NCBI GenBank assembly: GCA_019321725.1
Contig: CM033120.1
Location: 310,001-374,000, forward strand
DNA length: 64,000 nt
Direction of reading: 5' to 3'
From: Paulownia fortunei
Taxonomy: Eukaryota > Streptophyta > Magnoliopsida > Lamiales > Paulowniaceae
Shown here: one piece after another, positions 1-18,068 of the stretch
How the letters are laid out: each line of letters opens with the position of its first letter
How positions within the stretch are numbered: position 1 is the first letter of the stretch
Made by a program: the position numbers and the translations under genes
Notes under the pieces: model-generated
Databases searched by the model: none
Seen by the model: only the letters and a program-made list of their open reading frames with translations
What the model was told of the DNA's origin: nothing

Positions 1-795
1 GCAGATAGGTCAACAGCTGATTCAATTGCAAAAGGCACCGTCTCATTTTTTTTATTTTTTTTTATAATTCAAAACTAATTTTGAACCTTCTAAACACCTG
101 CCCCTAGCACCTAGGAGGGAACTATCTATTTATCTTCATTGCTTGCTTAACCAATTGAAGTTTCGAGTGCCTGCTCCAATTGCTAGTAAGCGCCTCAGTT
201 TCGCCAATGAGACGAGGGCGTTGGAAGTCTTCGTCTGCTTTATCGAGCTAGAGGGGCAACTTATTTTCAGAATATAATATCCCCGGAGCAGCAAGAATAG
301 TAAAAAAAAGTAGAGAAATAGAGAATAGAAAAGGGTATTGTCCTTTTCACAAGTCTCGTACATATCTGACAAAGATAAGATCTCAATTCCTCTCTTTGAC
401 GCATCATCTTTGAACTTCTAAAAATAACGATAAATCAGAAGTAACGCAGATTTGTAAAATATTATTGCAAAAACAAGATAAAGGTCAAATATGATATTAG
501 AAGCCCCAACTGCTAGGCCAAAACTGCCCTTTATACAACATCATATCAATCCATACTCATCTATGACTCCTCGGAGACTTGATAGGAGATGAAGCAGAAG
601 AAATCAAACCAAGGAATACATTCCCAATACTATCCAGAAGTCATCATCATTATTGAACAAAAACTCACTGATAAGGGATTTAATCTTGCAACGAAGCACA
701 CAGTTAACTAACAGTAAGAAAATTCTCTGTTAAAAGTGAAGCAAAAACAGGCACATGGATTATTTTGAACATTTCCTCAACCACAAGGAAATATT
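1..795. other. 3' flank of the acyl-CoA synthetase gene, no gene recognised
   Basis: The stretch next to 796 should hold the 3' UTR of the minus-strand LACS gene. Further left I see AT-rich sequence with a T-rich run near 47-63. A GC-richer patch lies at about 180-260. It gives a short minus-strand reading frame that matches no family I know. No RNA gene or transposon end is recognisable. Confidence 0.5.
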
Positions 796-5530
<4,735 letters not shown>

Positions 5531-6560
5531 ATAGTCGATATGCAATTAACTTTTTATAATCAGCATTCCTATGAAGAAAAAATGTTAATCAGGTACCAGG
5601 TTCAAATTAAAAGAACCAGCCACATAATTGGGATTGTTAAGCTCGAACAGAGTGCAGATTAACATCAAAAGATGTAGAACTACAGAGGCTTTAAGGTACC
5701 AACATCTCTCACAATCTATTCACATTGATATGTTCAAAATAAAAGGAACCATAGACATACAAAAAAACAGACTTCACACATGATGCATATCATGCATACG
5801 CTTTATAAACAACTAGCACTTCTAATGAAAGTTAAAGTACGTAAACAACTGGTGTGAAACCCCAAATTCCCTTAACACAACTGTATGGTAAGGGTAAAAA
5901 GACGTGCACAGCGAACTAAATTCTCAAAAGAGAAGTTATCTCGTGCAAACATTTCCAGAGTTATGACGGGGTATAGCCAATTTTGGTTTCATATTCGCCA
6001 CTTTGCTATAAAGATATAGTAAATTAGTACAACAGACTACCCAAGAAACCTGAAGATGGGCCAAAAGAATCCAAAATCTTCACAAAAAAGCAGCCAATCA
6101 TACACTCAAACCATTGATACAAACGAAAAGCTATGAACTGGAATTAATCATCAAAGCCAAAAATTGAGAAAAGAAATATAAAAGAAGTTCATTCAACATC
6201 ATTATTACTTCAAAGCCGAATGGAAAAAAGGGCAGGAGTCAACATCAATAAAACCCCACCCACCCCACCCAGAAAAAAAGAAAAATAAAAAATCAATTCA
6301 CTATAACAACGAAATGGGATCAAACATGGATATACACAACATCATGATTTATGAAAACAGCATCAAGATTGTGATCATCTTACAGAAAAAAGAACCCAAG
6401 AATCAATAATTATCTGCACCTTGTTGGAGGGGAGGGAAAGCAAAAGCGAGGGTTTCAAGATTTTGGCTGGCTCAAAGAAGGATGCAGTTCGATCATGCAA
6501 AATGAGGAAAGTTGGAATAGCATGTTCCAGCGCAGTTCAGTAGTGGGTCATTAATACACG
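5531..6560 (-). promoter_or_regulatory. LACS 5' leader: UTR exon, intron, short uORF
   Basis: On the minus strand a likely noncoding exon (about 6560-6420) ends CCAACAAG followed by GTGCAG at 6419. A matching acceptor, TTCTTCATAG, precedes 5568. This gives an 851-nt 5' UTR intron (6419-5569). Between 5568 and the start codon the leader has one ATG beginning a six-codon uORF (ATG CTG ATT ... TAA). The transcription start cannot be placed exactly. The splice sites are inferred from consensus only. Confidence 0.5.
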
Positions 6561-7657
6561 CTATTCTTGTTGTTGTAAATTACACTGTCGCCCCAAATCT
6601 TCTTTTAATCGATAATAAACCCTGATAGTATTCAAGAACTACATAAAACCCCTGTTATTTTATTTATTTATTTATTTTTTGTTATGTTTTTTTTATTTTA
6701 AGAAGCGTGTCATAAATCATAAGTTAAAGTATTCATTAATTAGTAAAGTTAGTATGAATAAATTTATTCGTATATATTATATAGTTTAAACAATTTTAAT
6801 TATGATAAGTATTAAATTATAAATAAGTCATAACAGATTTAATCGACTAGTTTTAACAATATTAAATTATAAATAGACCATAACAAATTACTAAATCGAC
6901 CAATTTTAACAAAATCCTTTTGTAAGTTGGCATCAAAATATATATTTTTGATAACAAAATGCAACAACTTCAAAAAAAATAATATTAATTAGTAACTTTA
7001 AGCAGTCATCATCCTACACTTCATATTTTATACTAAAAAAAATTGTTATTGGTAAATTGATTATTTACTACAACAATAAGTTGTGCTATTCTCTTTTAAC
7101 TATTTTACACCATATATAGTTACTAAAATAATGGACTAAAAACAAATATGAAATATTAACGAGTATAATATGAATTTTTCAAATAAGAGTAGAGGTCCAA
7201 GTGGAATACGATCCAAAAAAAAAATTACCATACAAATATACAAATCTATTAACATAATACGAATGTGAATAAATAATTATATATATGAAATACATAATAG
7301 TACACATTAAATTGTATAAGCAGAATGCTTATTTCATATCTTGATTTATGATGTAACTCTTTTAAATACATTAACTAGATAATCGATGTCGTAACTGTGA
7401 AATAATATTAAGCTGATTTTTAAATAATCATCCGTATTTTATTAAATAATCAAAATTTACAATTTTTAACCAATCATATATAGCATGTGTGAATCGTGAA
7501 ACTATCATAAAACAAAAAATAGGTGGCAAAAAATGAATGCATCACATTTACAAATTATAGCAGCTGCTAACAGTTTTTAAAATGTTATACTCCATAAATA
7601 ATATATCGAATATATGAATAAAATATATAAATTCAAATTTAAATAGAGGCACACACA

Positions 7658-7660
<3 letters not shown>
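6561..7660. other. AT-rich intergenic sequence, LACS promoter side
   Basis: This spacer is very AT-rich, with many short A and T runs. The part nearest 6560 should hold the LACS promoter, but I cannot point to a unique TATA box because TATA-like strings are everywhere. No coding frame, tRNA or transposon end is recognisable. Confidence 0.5.

Positions 7661-7715
<55 letters not shown>
7661..7715. repeat. (AT)n followed by (GA)n microsatellite
   Basis: About 14 AT dinucleotides (7661-7688) run directly into about 13 AG/GA dinucleotides up to 7715. It is a compound dinucleotide repeat in the spacer between the LACS gene and the next minus-strand gene. Confidence 0.95.
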
Positions 7716-7720
<5 letters not shown>

Positions 7721-8987
7721 TATTGCAATAGATACATCAAATATAAATAGTGATAAAAGTAAGTAATAAAGAAGTGAGGTTATTAATGTGATGGAGTGGC
7801 ATGCTGAAATCAGAAAACAGAAGAAAAGGCACACAACTCCATACATTTCGGATTAGATGATTTTGCATGTGCCAACCATAATTAATTTGATCATAAATTC
7901 TCTTCTCTAGAAGCTAGGGTATTTGTTCCATAACAAGGAATAAGAAGATGGGTAGGTCAAATCTAATTATGATTGGGTAAGAAATTATTTTATATTTGTT
8001 TGAATGGCTATGAAGTTTTAAATGAAAATGGAATAATAAAAATAAATCGTTATTTATTTATTTATTCTTCAAAAATAATAACAGTTAATAGTGTTATAAA
8101 AAATACAATATTATTTCTATATACCAACAGTTTTTTTCATCTTTTCAAACCCACCTTAAGAGAATTTCCGGAGCAATCAAGTTCTATTGCACTTCAAGAA
8201 TTGCAAGTAATTACGTATGAGTCATCTTCAAATAGCAAATTTTATTTAAGCGCAACAAATGTGAACTACCGTATTTTCAGCATACATTTTTATACGTGGC
8301 AAACAATTAAGAATAAAATATACACAATAGTCGCAACAAATGTAAATAATAGTCGCATTTGACTGTTTAAGCTACACTGTTTTTTCTTTGCTTGCAACAA
8401 ATATAAATAATAGTCGCATTAGACTGTTTCAGCTACACTGTTTTTCTTCCGTACATATTTGAGGAAGATGGTTTACCCTTTCAGAAAGAATAAATTCACC
8501 TGGTTTAGGCCACCATTTTCTGCATGCTATGACAGTTGACAATAATAAATCTTATAAACTCATTCAATGCTTGTTAACATTTTCAGAAACATCAACCATG
8601 TGAACCAAGTTTTTATCTCACTTCTCAGAACCCCGTCTAAATGCAACCTGAATTTTCCAAGAAGAAACATTTATGCGAAAGAAATTAGACGTAAAATAAT
8701 AAATAGAAAAGCAGCAGTACTGCTGCATCTTTATATTTCACACACAAATACGTATTATTAGGTCACTTGGAATAAGACGTCCATCAATATAAGCAAGCCA
8801 GCGACGTTTATAGGAGCTTAAAGCCCGGTGGTCAAATTTTTCATCTCCAAGGAAAACGAGTAACACAGGAGCTAATTATGCTAGCAGAATAATTGCTACC
8901 AACTAAATTGAGTGTGTGCAAGCATATGTTCTCAGCCATTAGTAAATGCTGGATAGCAACGTGCAAAAGGGACTCAAAAGACCACAA
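7716..8987. other. Spacer and 3' flank of the small membrane protein gene
   Basis: The right part, next to the stop codon at 8988, should contain the 3' UTR of the minus-strand gene. The open frame at 7973-8362 on the plus strand has low-complexity composition, no homology I recognise, and runs into a tandem repeat. I do not call it a gene. Confidence 0.4.
8333..8447. repeat. Two-copy tandem repeat, 61-bp period
   Basis: The unit starting GCAACAAATGTAAATAATAG at 8333 is repeated starting at 8394, with a few substitutions. Both units contain AGTCGCATT, GACTGTTT and GCTACACTGTTTTT. The 61-bp spacing is read directly. Function unknown. Confidence 0.85.
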
Positions 8988-11900
8988 CTACTTAGATCCA
9001 CGTCTGGCAGTTTCCTCAGCCCGCGTGAACGCATCTGCGAGCACATCCAGAGTCCAATCCTTAACATCTTCCTGCAAAAATGCAATCACACAATCAAGCA
9101 GTTGGAATAGCTCAATCTGAGAAGTATAATGTTGATAAGTGGAACCAAGGGACAAGGAAAGGAAAAAGGCAAAAAACTCAAAATAGGTGGCAATACTGTT
9201 AAGTAGAAATGGAAGGCTGAGGAAAACGAGAAGAGTTGGAATGCACATTTGATTTTGTGGAACAACCAGTATGCTACTGGTGTGTTATACTGCAATTAAC
9301 AGCATTTGCTAAAAACAAATCCGTACTTGAGCAAAACCATGAGTTTTGTTCGAAAGAGGTTTCAGTTTTGAGAAAAGGAAAAGAACAACCTACACTCCAT
9401 CAGTTCCATTACTTGGAGCACAAGGGTACCTTCTGGAGGGATCACTCCGTTTGCAGTTGGCACACATTTTCAGGTTGTTAACTTTCTTCTTTCTCTTGAT
9501 TGTTCAATTAAAAGGTTCAACTGAAAGTAAATCAACCTGTGGAAGAAGTCAGACATACATCATAGAGACTGCATATAGTCCATCCACCCTGAGTCTCATA
9601 AAGGGAAATTATATGCTTCTAATTTGGTGCTTGTGTATTCCATTAGGCAGCTTTCAGTAATATCATGGACAGCTTTTCAATTCTGAGGAATGGCTTCAGA
9701 TGAAGAAGCCACCGGAATGAAATTATCTCACTACCTCGTTTAGTTATTTTTAACGTGGAAAAACAGATTAGACTTCACGCCGTAAGGAAAGAAACCCACA
9801 GACACTCCTCGGATGTCCTCAACATAACCACCACACACACCCAATGATCACATCTATCAACAGACAATTGAAGAGAAGAACTACATGGAAATACTAAATA
9901 TAATTCCACAATTTTAAGGTCACTTAATCAGTTTTTATATAAAAATGTGAATCCTACTGGTGTTTGTTCCCATTATGAAAAGACATGTATGTCCTTAGAA
10001 ACAATAAAAACAATGACCAATAAATTGATTACCAAGGCTAAGAAACTTAAAATCCTACACGAACCATATATCTAATAAAAATAATGATCAATAAAATGCT
10101 ACCTAATCATATTTAAGGTTCCTACACGACACTACATCTGATAAAAATCACTTCACATTACATATTACTATTAAAAGGTTAAACAACATAAACTAACGCT
10201 CATTTTATTTGTTCCAAAAGATAAAAAAAAAGTTCATAAATTTTTTAATTATTTCCTTAACTTGAAGTGTGTTGATATAAATTAGAAATCTAGTATAGAA
10301 AAAATTAGAATAGTAATTAGAGGTAGCATATAAATTATAAATCTAGTATATAAATTTTTTTTAGAGGTAGCATATAAATTTACTTTAAAGAAGTCTGATG
10401 GGAGCTTTCTTCCATTCTTCATTATAGAGTTATATGTCAACACAAAGTTCAATCTAATAATTTTTGCTCTCCATTGTTAACTTATGATTTTTGAAATTTA
10501 AGTACTGTTAAGAAATCAAAATTCACAAATAATCACAATGTACGCTATCACTAAGAATTCTAAAACAAGGCACAAAAAAAAATATAATGGTAGAATAAAT
10601 AGCATTGTGATCTGTCTTTCATGTGGTATTTAAAAAAAAAAAAAATTAGCCTAATCAAGGTCAAATTGAGCAAAAATATTTTTGGCTGTGTTGATTATTT
10701 TCTTCAAGCAAGAAGGCTAAGAAATGAAGAGCAATCATAAGTGTACATCATGTGCAATTACGAGTCATTCTACATGAGTTTTCGGAATATATGGTATATG
10801 GGAACAAAATAATAGAACATAATTCATTAAAGTATTTTACTCAGATGAAAATCAATATAATTATGATAATTAACAATTTATTTTCTATCCTTTAAACTTC
10901 TTTAGAAATAAAGATTTTTAATTCTTTTTGCATCTTAATTTTGGTTATGACAACTACTGGATGTTATAGGATATAATATTACTCAATCAAAAGAAGAATA
11001 GTTATTGGATAATACAACGTGAAGTTTTTGAATTATGTCACTACTATTAAACAAAATAGTTTTTATTTCAAAAATTAATATTAACCTCCTATAGTATTTT
11101 TGCAAATCTAACAAGAATCCATAAAATAAAGGTTTATATAAAAATCGTCAAAATATCTTCCGATCTAAAAAACTTATTTTTCACCAACTTTAATTTGAAA
11201 AATAAAAAATTAACTTTTACAGAATTTGTGATTTTTGACTAAATTACCTTTGGTCTTCTTACAGTGGAATTGAATTCTTTTGATAGAATTACGTTTGCAA
11301 TTTTTTAAATTGATAAATTGTATAATGTTAATTTGTGTATGTTAAATTTCAAATTGTTCACAAAAAATTTGAATCTGTATGTACGTAATAACAAAATGTA
11401 TTAACCAGAAACTAAATCTTCTTTTATTCTCAAGAGATACCAAAAATCCAAAATTTCAAAAGTTAAAATAAAAATCATGGCTGATACAATTTATCAATTT
11501 AAAAAACAGAAAAAAATTCTATAAAAACACAAAACTATGAAAATTACTATAAAAGATCATATAAAAAATTTCTAAGCATTCTCTTAAGTTGCATTTGGAT
11601 GGATGGATTTAATTTGAAGAACAGAGTAGGAGCTAAGGATTTCAAATAACACCAATAATAATTGGATTTCAAATCCGTCACAAAGTTTGGAGAACACTTA
11701 AAATGAGTGCTTAAGGATTTGAAATAAATAATAACTCAAAAATATCCAAACAAACCCAATGGATTTGTTATTATTGGTTTTGAATTCTTAGCTTAAAATT
11801 ATTGATCCAAACGCAACCTCATAGTATATTTTACTATGGCATATATGGTAAGATGATGGAATTTTTTTAAATAATTACATATGGATAGGTTGAAAATAAA

Positions 11901-14156
11901 CTAAACTACAACTTCATAATTATCTTTTCAAATCAAGTGAGTCAATGAGCTAATTATGTAATTGTCATGCATAATAAACAAACAATGAACTCATGTGCCG
12001 AAAATTTAGAAATAAAATGGGCACTTGTAAGTAAAATAAATTTATAGTGATGCAAGGGGAATATTGTTACAAACAAAAGGTAAAGCTTAAAGAAATAGCG
12101 AACAATATTATAGAACAAGTTTAATCACAAGGACAAGATAAACTATTTAAAAGTAAAAAATAATATCAATTATATAAACGGGAATACAATATCATCGAGG
12201 TACGTTCAAATAATATGAAATACAAATTTGCAGTGTGAAGACAAAAGATTCCATTTAACGAAAGAAAAACAACAGCAAATTAAGAAAGTGAAAAGGAGTG
12301 GTAAATATTACTACTTAAAAACAGTAGACATAAAATTATGTTCAACACAGGCCTCAAGATACAAAATAACATTATTTGGATACTAAGGAGATATTTGGTG
12401 TAGGCTAATCCTAGTAATAGATAATTAATATCAATCAATTTCAATGATTTCAGAATATACTATTTAACATACGAATAGCCTCTTGAAATGCAGGAAATGT
12501 CAAATTTTGAAAAGTTCTGCTCTAAACTCATGTTACTACATGTGCAACGCATGTGATACTTTCTAGTTATAAAGAAATATTTACATAAACTTATAATTCT
12601 TCAAATCTTCAACTTCAGATCCCATAGAGGATGTTTGTGTTTCTTGTGCATTCCAAGTATCTGAGGTCAGGTTTGTTGCCTGGAACCTGCCCAAGGATAT
12701 ATTTGCGGAGATAGATTCTCTATGACTGTTTAGCTAGAAAAAGTCTTAAAATATCTAAGTGATGTGCTCAGGATGGTTCAATTACTCAAATTGTGTTTCT
12801 AGCCATAAAAAGAAAACGAAAGAATATATATTTCATTGTCGGGTGGTAAATCTGAACCTTGGTGCACTCTCCTTAAAGGTTCCAACCTTACTTCTCAGTA
12901 AGACACAAGAGTGCTGAGTTAACCGCAAAAGTCAAACAACTCTGCATTTTACAAGAGCCCCACTAGATTGAAAAAGAAGAAACTAAAACAAACAAGAGAT
13001 TGTTTGACCTTCTAAAGTAATATTTAAACACGAACATCCTTTGTGGAAAATCGCAAGAGGAAAGTGTGAATGCATGAAATTTCACTATGGGGTTTAAACT
13101 GGCCTTAGCCTCAGCCTGTAATAATTCTCCACAGAAATAAATGCTAAGGAAGGCAAGAAGATAATAAAAAGTTCTAATTTACCAAGTGCAACGGTTCCCC
13201 AGTCCGTATTCTTGCATTTGGACGAGAAATCTTAGATTCAAATGGAGTCCTCGGCCGCAATTCTTGAATTTCATCCCACTCCTCATGAGAGAGCATCCTG
13301 ACAGTTCCCTGACCTGCAGGGGCATTCTTTATCTTTCGCTCAATCCGTTCCTGGGACTTTGCCTCATCAAGCTGCAAGCATACAAATTTATATACGTTGT
13401 TTGAATATTTTTCAATGTTTCAATAGGCATTTACTAGAGAATTCAAAAAAATAAGTAGATGATTTATTTCCATGTGACACCACTAGAACTGCAAAGGTCA
13501 AAAACCACTTATGGCCACAAAGACTGAGAAACCTCAAATACCATTCTCCTAGAAGACAAAACAAGAGAGACTTCCCACTAAATTCTAAAGACTATCTATA
13601 GAGTTTTAAATGCCAACAATAGTTCTACAAAATTAATTTCAACATGATTGATCATTAAGCTAATTAAAATCTGAAACTACAAAGAACTCATTCGCAAAAA
13701 CTATGAGGCCACTTTTTGAGGAAGTTGCATACTTCTAAGAAACAGTGTTTTGATTGTCAGACTTTTTATTAAGCAATGAGCATTTTTTTCATGTACTATG
13801 ATAAACTCCCTTTGTTGCAAATCATAATCTTTGATTCTTGGGTCAAACTGACCTATGTTTTGATCAAGAATTATTATTCATCGACTCAAGGACAACAATT
13901 TAAATAATACCATCATCAGGAGCTTCGCGAAGAGGGCAGTTCCCACAACAGTGAGTATCATTGGCATGGTTGCTGTATCAAGGTATTTTCTTGATTCAGG
14001 AACATCCACGAATAGTTTATTTTTCTTGGGACTTCTTCTTTTTCTCTTCTTCTCTAACTCAGCAATGTTCCTCTTCAAGGTGTCGCTTGGACCATCATGG
14101 GACAGTTTATGCAGTTCCCTATAAATATGAGACAATGTCCGACGAACTCCATGCAT
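8988..14156 (-). CDS. Conserved small membrane protein of unknown function (3 coding exons, 172 aa)
   Basis: Coding exons on the minus strand: 14156-13911, 13371-13183, 9071-8988, all with GT..AG junctions and in frame (519 nt). The N-terminus MHGVRRTLSHIYRELHKLSH is followed by a basic, lysine/arginine-rich stretch (about 35-47). One hydrophobic segment follows (about 62-82, MPMILTVVGTALFAKLLMM). The charged C-terminal domain contains SQERIERKIKNAPAGQGTVR and ends TRAEETARRGSK. I recall similar proteins across land plants, without a characterised function. A single-pass or tail-facing organelle or ER membrane protein is inference. The start is the ATG at 14156. Frames further upstream cross what looks like an acceptor at 14186 and do not resemble protein. 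Introns are large (539 bp and 4.1 kb) and carry transposon debris. Confidence 0.8.
9072..11037. other. Left part of the 4.1-kb intron 2 of the small membrane protein gene
   Basis: This is intron sequence, moderately AT-rich. The plus-strand open frames at 9236-9481 and 9346-9660 show no recognisable domain. I see a weak repeated phrase (AATTAGAAATCTAGTATA / AATTATAAATCTAGTATA) near 10280-10350. Nothing else is supported. Confidence 0.5.
11038..12566 (+). mobile_element. Probable non-autonomous Helitron (3' end clear, 5' end tentative)
   Basis: The 3' end has the classic Helitron layout. A hairpin has arms ACATGTG (12538-12544) and CGCATGT (12548-12554), an 8-nt spacer follows, then CTAG at 12563-12566, then a T. 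The 5' end is proposed at TCACTACTATTAAAC (11038), which resembles plant Helitron 5' ends. The base before it is G rather than the usual A, so this limit is weak. No coding sequence is visible inside. It lies within an intron of the minus-strand gene. Confidence 0.45.
11588..11817. mobile_element. MITE with 13-bp terminal inverted repeats
   Basis: The ends are GTTGCATTTGGAT (11588-11600) and ATCCAAACGCAAC (11805-11817), inverted with one mismatch. The interior has several inverted GGATTTGAAAT / ATTTCAAATCC words, so the whole 230 bp can fold back. No transposase. The target duplication is not obvious, so I do not assign a superfamily. A diverged relative may be present near 46060-46280. Confidence 0.7.
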
Positions 14157-17100
14157 GTTTACCAAGGACGATGGCTCATTTATCACTTGAATATAATGAT
14201 AATCAGACACTTGAAAATATAAAGCAATAGAGCAATAGAGAAGTCTCGCTGAAATGCGTGGTTGTTCAGTTTCTCCTATGCTGCCCAAAAGTATTGAGTT
14301 AAAATAAGTGACCAGAGGAAATATAGAATAACAACATAATTAGAATAGTTGCAGAATCATGGGATAAGAGAAAGACATCTACAGCTTATCACCAAGTACA
14401 AAAGGAGCAGAAAAGTTTGTATGTGTAGGAACTTCTATGGACACGACTGAAAAACCACCAGGATAGTAATTTCCAATCTTCAAAGTCAAATTTCAAGGAC
14501 AGATTCTGAAAAATATTCTCTTGCAATTGAGAAATATAGTTGGATGTTGTGTCGTTGACTCTTTTAAATTAAATATGTTAAACAAATAAACAAAAAGAGA
14601 TTAAGAGATTGCTGTAGTAGGTGAAATAAGAAAAGAAGAAAATTTCCCGACCCAACAGGATTTACCCAATTTCCACTTGGGTGACCAATCTAGCGGGTAG
14701 TCCTATGAGTGCTGGTCGACTTGGGTGGCAAAATTTGCTACTCAAACTACCCAAACCATAAAAACCCGACTTACTCCTAGACGTACTTGACTTTGATGGT
14801 AGTGTCTTAGGAAAAGGTGGGAAGGAAGCCGGTTGAAGTGTTTTGCAGGATGAGAGAGGTAACTGGTTACTCAGTTTTAGCTACCACCCAGCAGGCAATT
14901 CCACTATTACTGTAGCATAACTTCTTGTACTTTAAAAGAATTAGTTAGCCTAGGAACATTTTTACCAAAAAATGTGAATGAAATTCAGATCATTGATAAT
15001 TTGTGGATCTATCCTTTCATATTCTATAATACTCACTCCTATGTTATCCTAACGGGTATATAATTTTTTATTTTGTGTGTATCTCTTTGTGTTTCTTTTT
15101 GTTCAATTTACTCTTGTTAAACAACAACAGAAAACTAAGACAAAAAATTATAGGCACAGTACAGGATAAGTCAGTTGCTAACTTGCTATTTTTCTCTCTC
15201 TTATAAACAATATGTTATGGTATTCGTTTCCTAATTTTTTTGTGCAATGTCATGAAATCCTATAATCTATTAAACTGATGTTATTTTGATGCATCCCTTC
15301 ATATGCTATAAAAATCCACTCCTACTATGTAGCATAAATATACATGCTTTACGCTGCTACACTTTTCATTGATGTGATATTTACTGTTCGTTTATGTGCT
15401 CTTTGGAGTGGTATATCTCATGTTCATTAACTTTGCTGCCTTCATTTTTTTTTATTTTTTTTTTTTGTTGGCTAAAAATGTATTCCCTAAAAACTTATAT
15501 TCCCTATTTCATAAATTTATCATTCCCATTTCCTTTTTGGACGTCCTAAAATAAGGCTTCATTGCCTAAAATGGAATTTTTTTCCCCTCAAAAGCGCCTT
15601 CTCATTTTAAGTAATAATATAATATCACTAGCTATCAACCACAACAACTTTTGTGGGCAATAATCTGAAAATTTTGTTTTCAGTTATTTTCCTAGATTTT
15701 ACTTTTTTCAATAATGGCCTTTTGGGCATGATATTCTACCACTTGCTTGCTCACGTGACACAGTATTTTTGGGCCAAGTTTCTTAATTTTCTTAGTCGAT
15801 CCAATTTTTAGGTCTATGTATTATTACATGCCTGTTGAACTCTGTTTTTTTTTTTCATATTTCTATACAAAAATAAATTTTGAATTTTGATATGTTGAGT
15901 TCTCATAAATTCATCTCTTGAAGCTTTAAAAAGCTCTAAGACGAGTTCTCCAAATTCTTCAAATTTTTATCGCTTCCACTCTGTTAGTAATATTCAGCCA
16001 AGCCATAGTGCATAGAGAAACTCTCGCAGACAGTGAAGTTTCTATTCTCTTACAGTAAAAGGCTCAGGTTAGCTAAATCTAGGTGGCAAAACCAGTTAGG
16101 TAAAGTTTTAAAAAAATAAATAAATAAACCTAACAAGGATCGACTAACTAATTTATTGAAATTGAACATTTTCAGATCTATCTCAACACATTCAATCATT
16201 TGGAGCTCTTAAAAACTTAGTCCCATAATAAGCAATTCATAGGCACACTTTTTTAAAGTCCAAGCATGCAGTACCAACCAATACATGCAGGTATGAAGCT
16301 ATTCTCTTATGAGTTTAATAAGGTTGCGTAACCTTTTAAAGATCATGAAGATTGGATAACTTTCCTAATATGTACTGTTTTTTTACAAAAACTATCAAGT
16401 TCAAAATAATTATGAAATACTCCTGAGAAAGGTTCAATCAAAATGGTGGGTATCCTGACATAAATTTCTAGTCCGACAATCGGTAGTGTAGGAATTTTAT
16501 AAAATTACACAGAGCTCAAGTCTTGTCCATACTTCACAAATATACTCTTATTGTCACATTAATCATTCAGAAAGAATGGTAGTTTCAATTAAAGGTTGGA
16601 AGCAAGTCCATTCAGACCTAATCTCTTCCAGTTGTTGCACTGAGTTGCTGGATTGAGAAGCTTAGATTCATGAATTTTATAAATTTGTACAGTTGGAGTT
16701 GCAAATTTGATTATAAGACTATAGAAAAGTCACAAGTGTACTCTTAACTCATAAAGTTTTCAAGAGAAAAATAATTTTAACTTGGTAGATTACAAAAAAA
16801 TAAAGTCAAATTTGCTAGTTTGTGTACACTGTTGGGGCATTCCAGCTCTTAAAACTTTAGAAAATCATATATACTTTGAAAACTTGTAAAATTTAGTATT
16901 TGAATGTAATTGTTCTAGAAAATTTTTTGTAAAAACTAAAAATGTTAAATTGTCAGCGCGTTTTCTCAAAAGCAGAAAACTGGAATGAACTTTCAAGTAC
17001 ATCCTCACATGCATTTTCTCAAACATCATGCTAGCACATTCACAACACACATACACACCCAACAAACACTCACACATGCAATCAGTAATCTAACTCTACA

Positions 17101-17640
17101 ACATTCTCCTTTTAAGATTTTAACAAGAACTATCCAGCTTCATAAACTTTCAGCAAAAATTCTTCTCACTCTCTAACTACACTCAACCCCAAATCACTTC
17201 TAATACAGAATGCAATCAATCCCATCTCAAAACTATCATTCAATTAAGTTTCACCTCCAAATCTCCTTCAAAATCCAACATCCATAAACATTCTCCAATT
17301 TTCAGCAATACAACTGAAAATTTCTCAACCATCGAAAGCCAATCCTTATAGTTCGCATGCGAATTTAAAACCTCCTCAATAACCCACATGCAAGGAAAAC
17401 GGGCGGAGGGTTTCACGGTCTAGAACAAAACCCATCTATTACGCTCCAAATATCAAATAAATTTCAGATTTAGCCAAGATTTTGATAGGGTTTAAGGTTT
17501 ACCTTGAATTCTCCTTTTTGGAGGAGACTAATGAAAACCTCCTTTTCTCGCAAAAATCCGCCCACAAGCGGCTGCTACAAGGCCGCGCCGGCCGTTCTTC
17601 TTGCCCAGAAAATGTTTTCCAAGTGCACGTGTTCAGCGGT
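14157..17640 (-). promoter_or_regulatory. 5' UTR exons and 3.3-kb leader intron of the small membrane protein gene
   Basis: On the minus strand a leader exon in about 17640-17503 contains no ATG and ends GAATTCAAG, followed by GTAAACC at 17502. A matching acceptor, ATTATATTCAAG, leads into 14185, 29 nt before the start codon. The leader exon is GC-rich against its surroundings, as 5' ends often are. A G-box core CACGTG lies at about 17625. The 3.3-kb intron between is AT-rich and I see no gene in it. The model rests on splice consensus only. Confidence 0.5.
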
Positions 17641-18068
17641 GCGTGTGTGTGTGCTATTCTGTTCTATTGGTCCAAATTTAGAGACCACACCCCCTCATTG
17701 CCCTGTACATACATACACTCTTTCAATTCAATCCACTTATAATTTTTTAAATAATTATATAAGTTTAAAAATATAAAAATCAATGGTGCTATGTTCAATA
17801 ATTAATATTTGAATCAATTGAATTTATATCTCATATATACATCTACATGTATAAATATACATATAATAGATGCACTTATGTATTTCTTTTTTTATCCCGA
17901 TTTATTTCTTATTAGTACTTAAAAGCTTTTCAATCCCAAAAATATACAAAAATTTAATTTTTGTATGTAACAAACACTTGCTCATTCTCCCTCCCGTCAA
18001 TTCGAATTTTATTTTTATTACTTATTTGAGTTGCAATAACAATTATCATTATATATTTGAGCTGCAAT

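Noticed and set aside
136..372. Minus-strand 78-codon frame
   Set aside because: Low-complexity hydrophobic N-terminus and no family resemblance; probably chance.
5531..5545. Longer LACS start at 5545
   Set aside because: The codon there is TTG; the first ATG in frame is at 5530.
7973..8362. Plus-strand 129-codon frame
   Set aside because: AT-driven composition, no homology I recognise, and its end lies in a 61-bp tandem repeat.
9236..9660. Overlapping plus-strand frames
   Set aside because: They fall in an intron of the minus-strand gene and show no domain.
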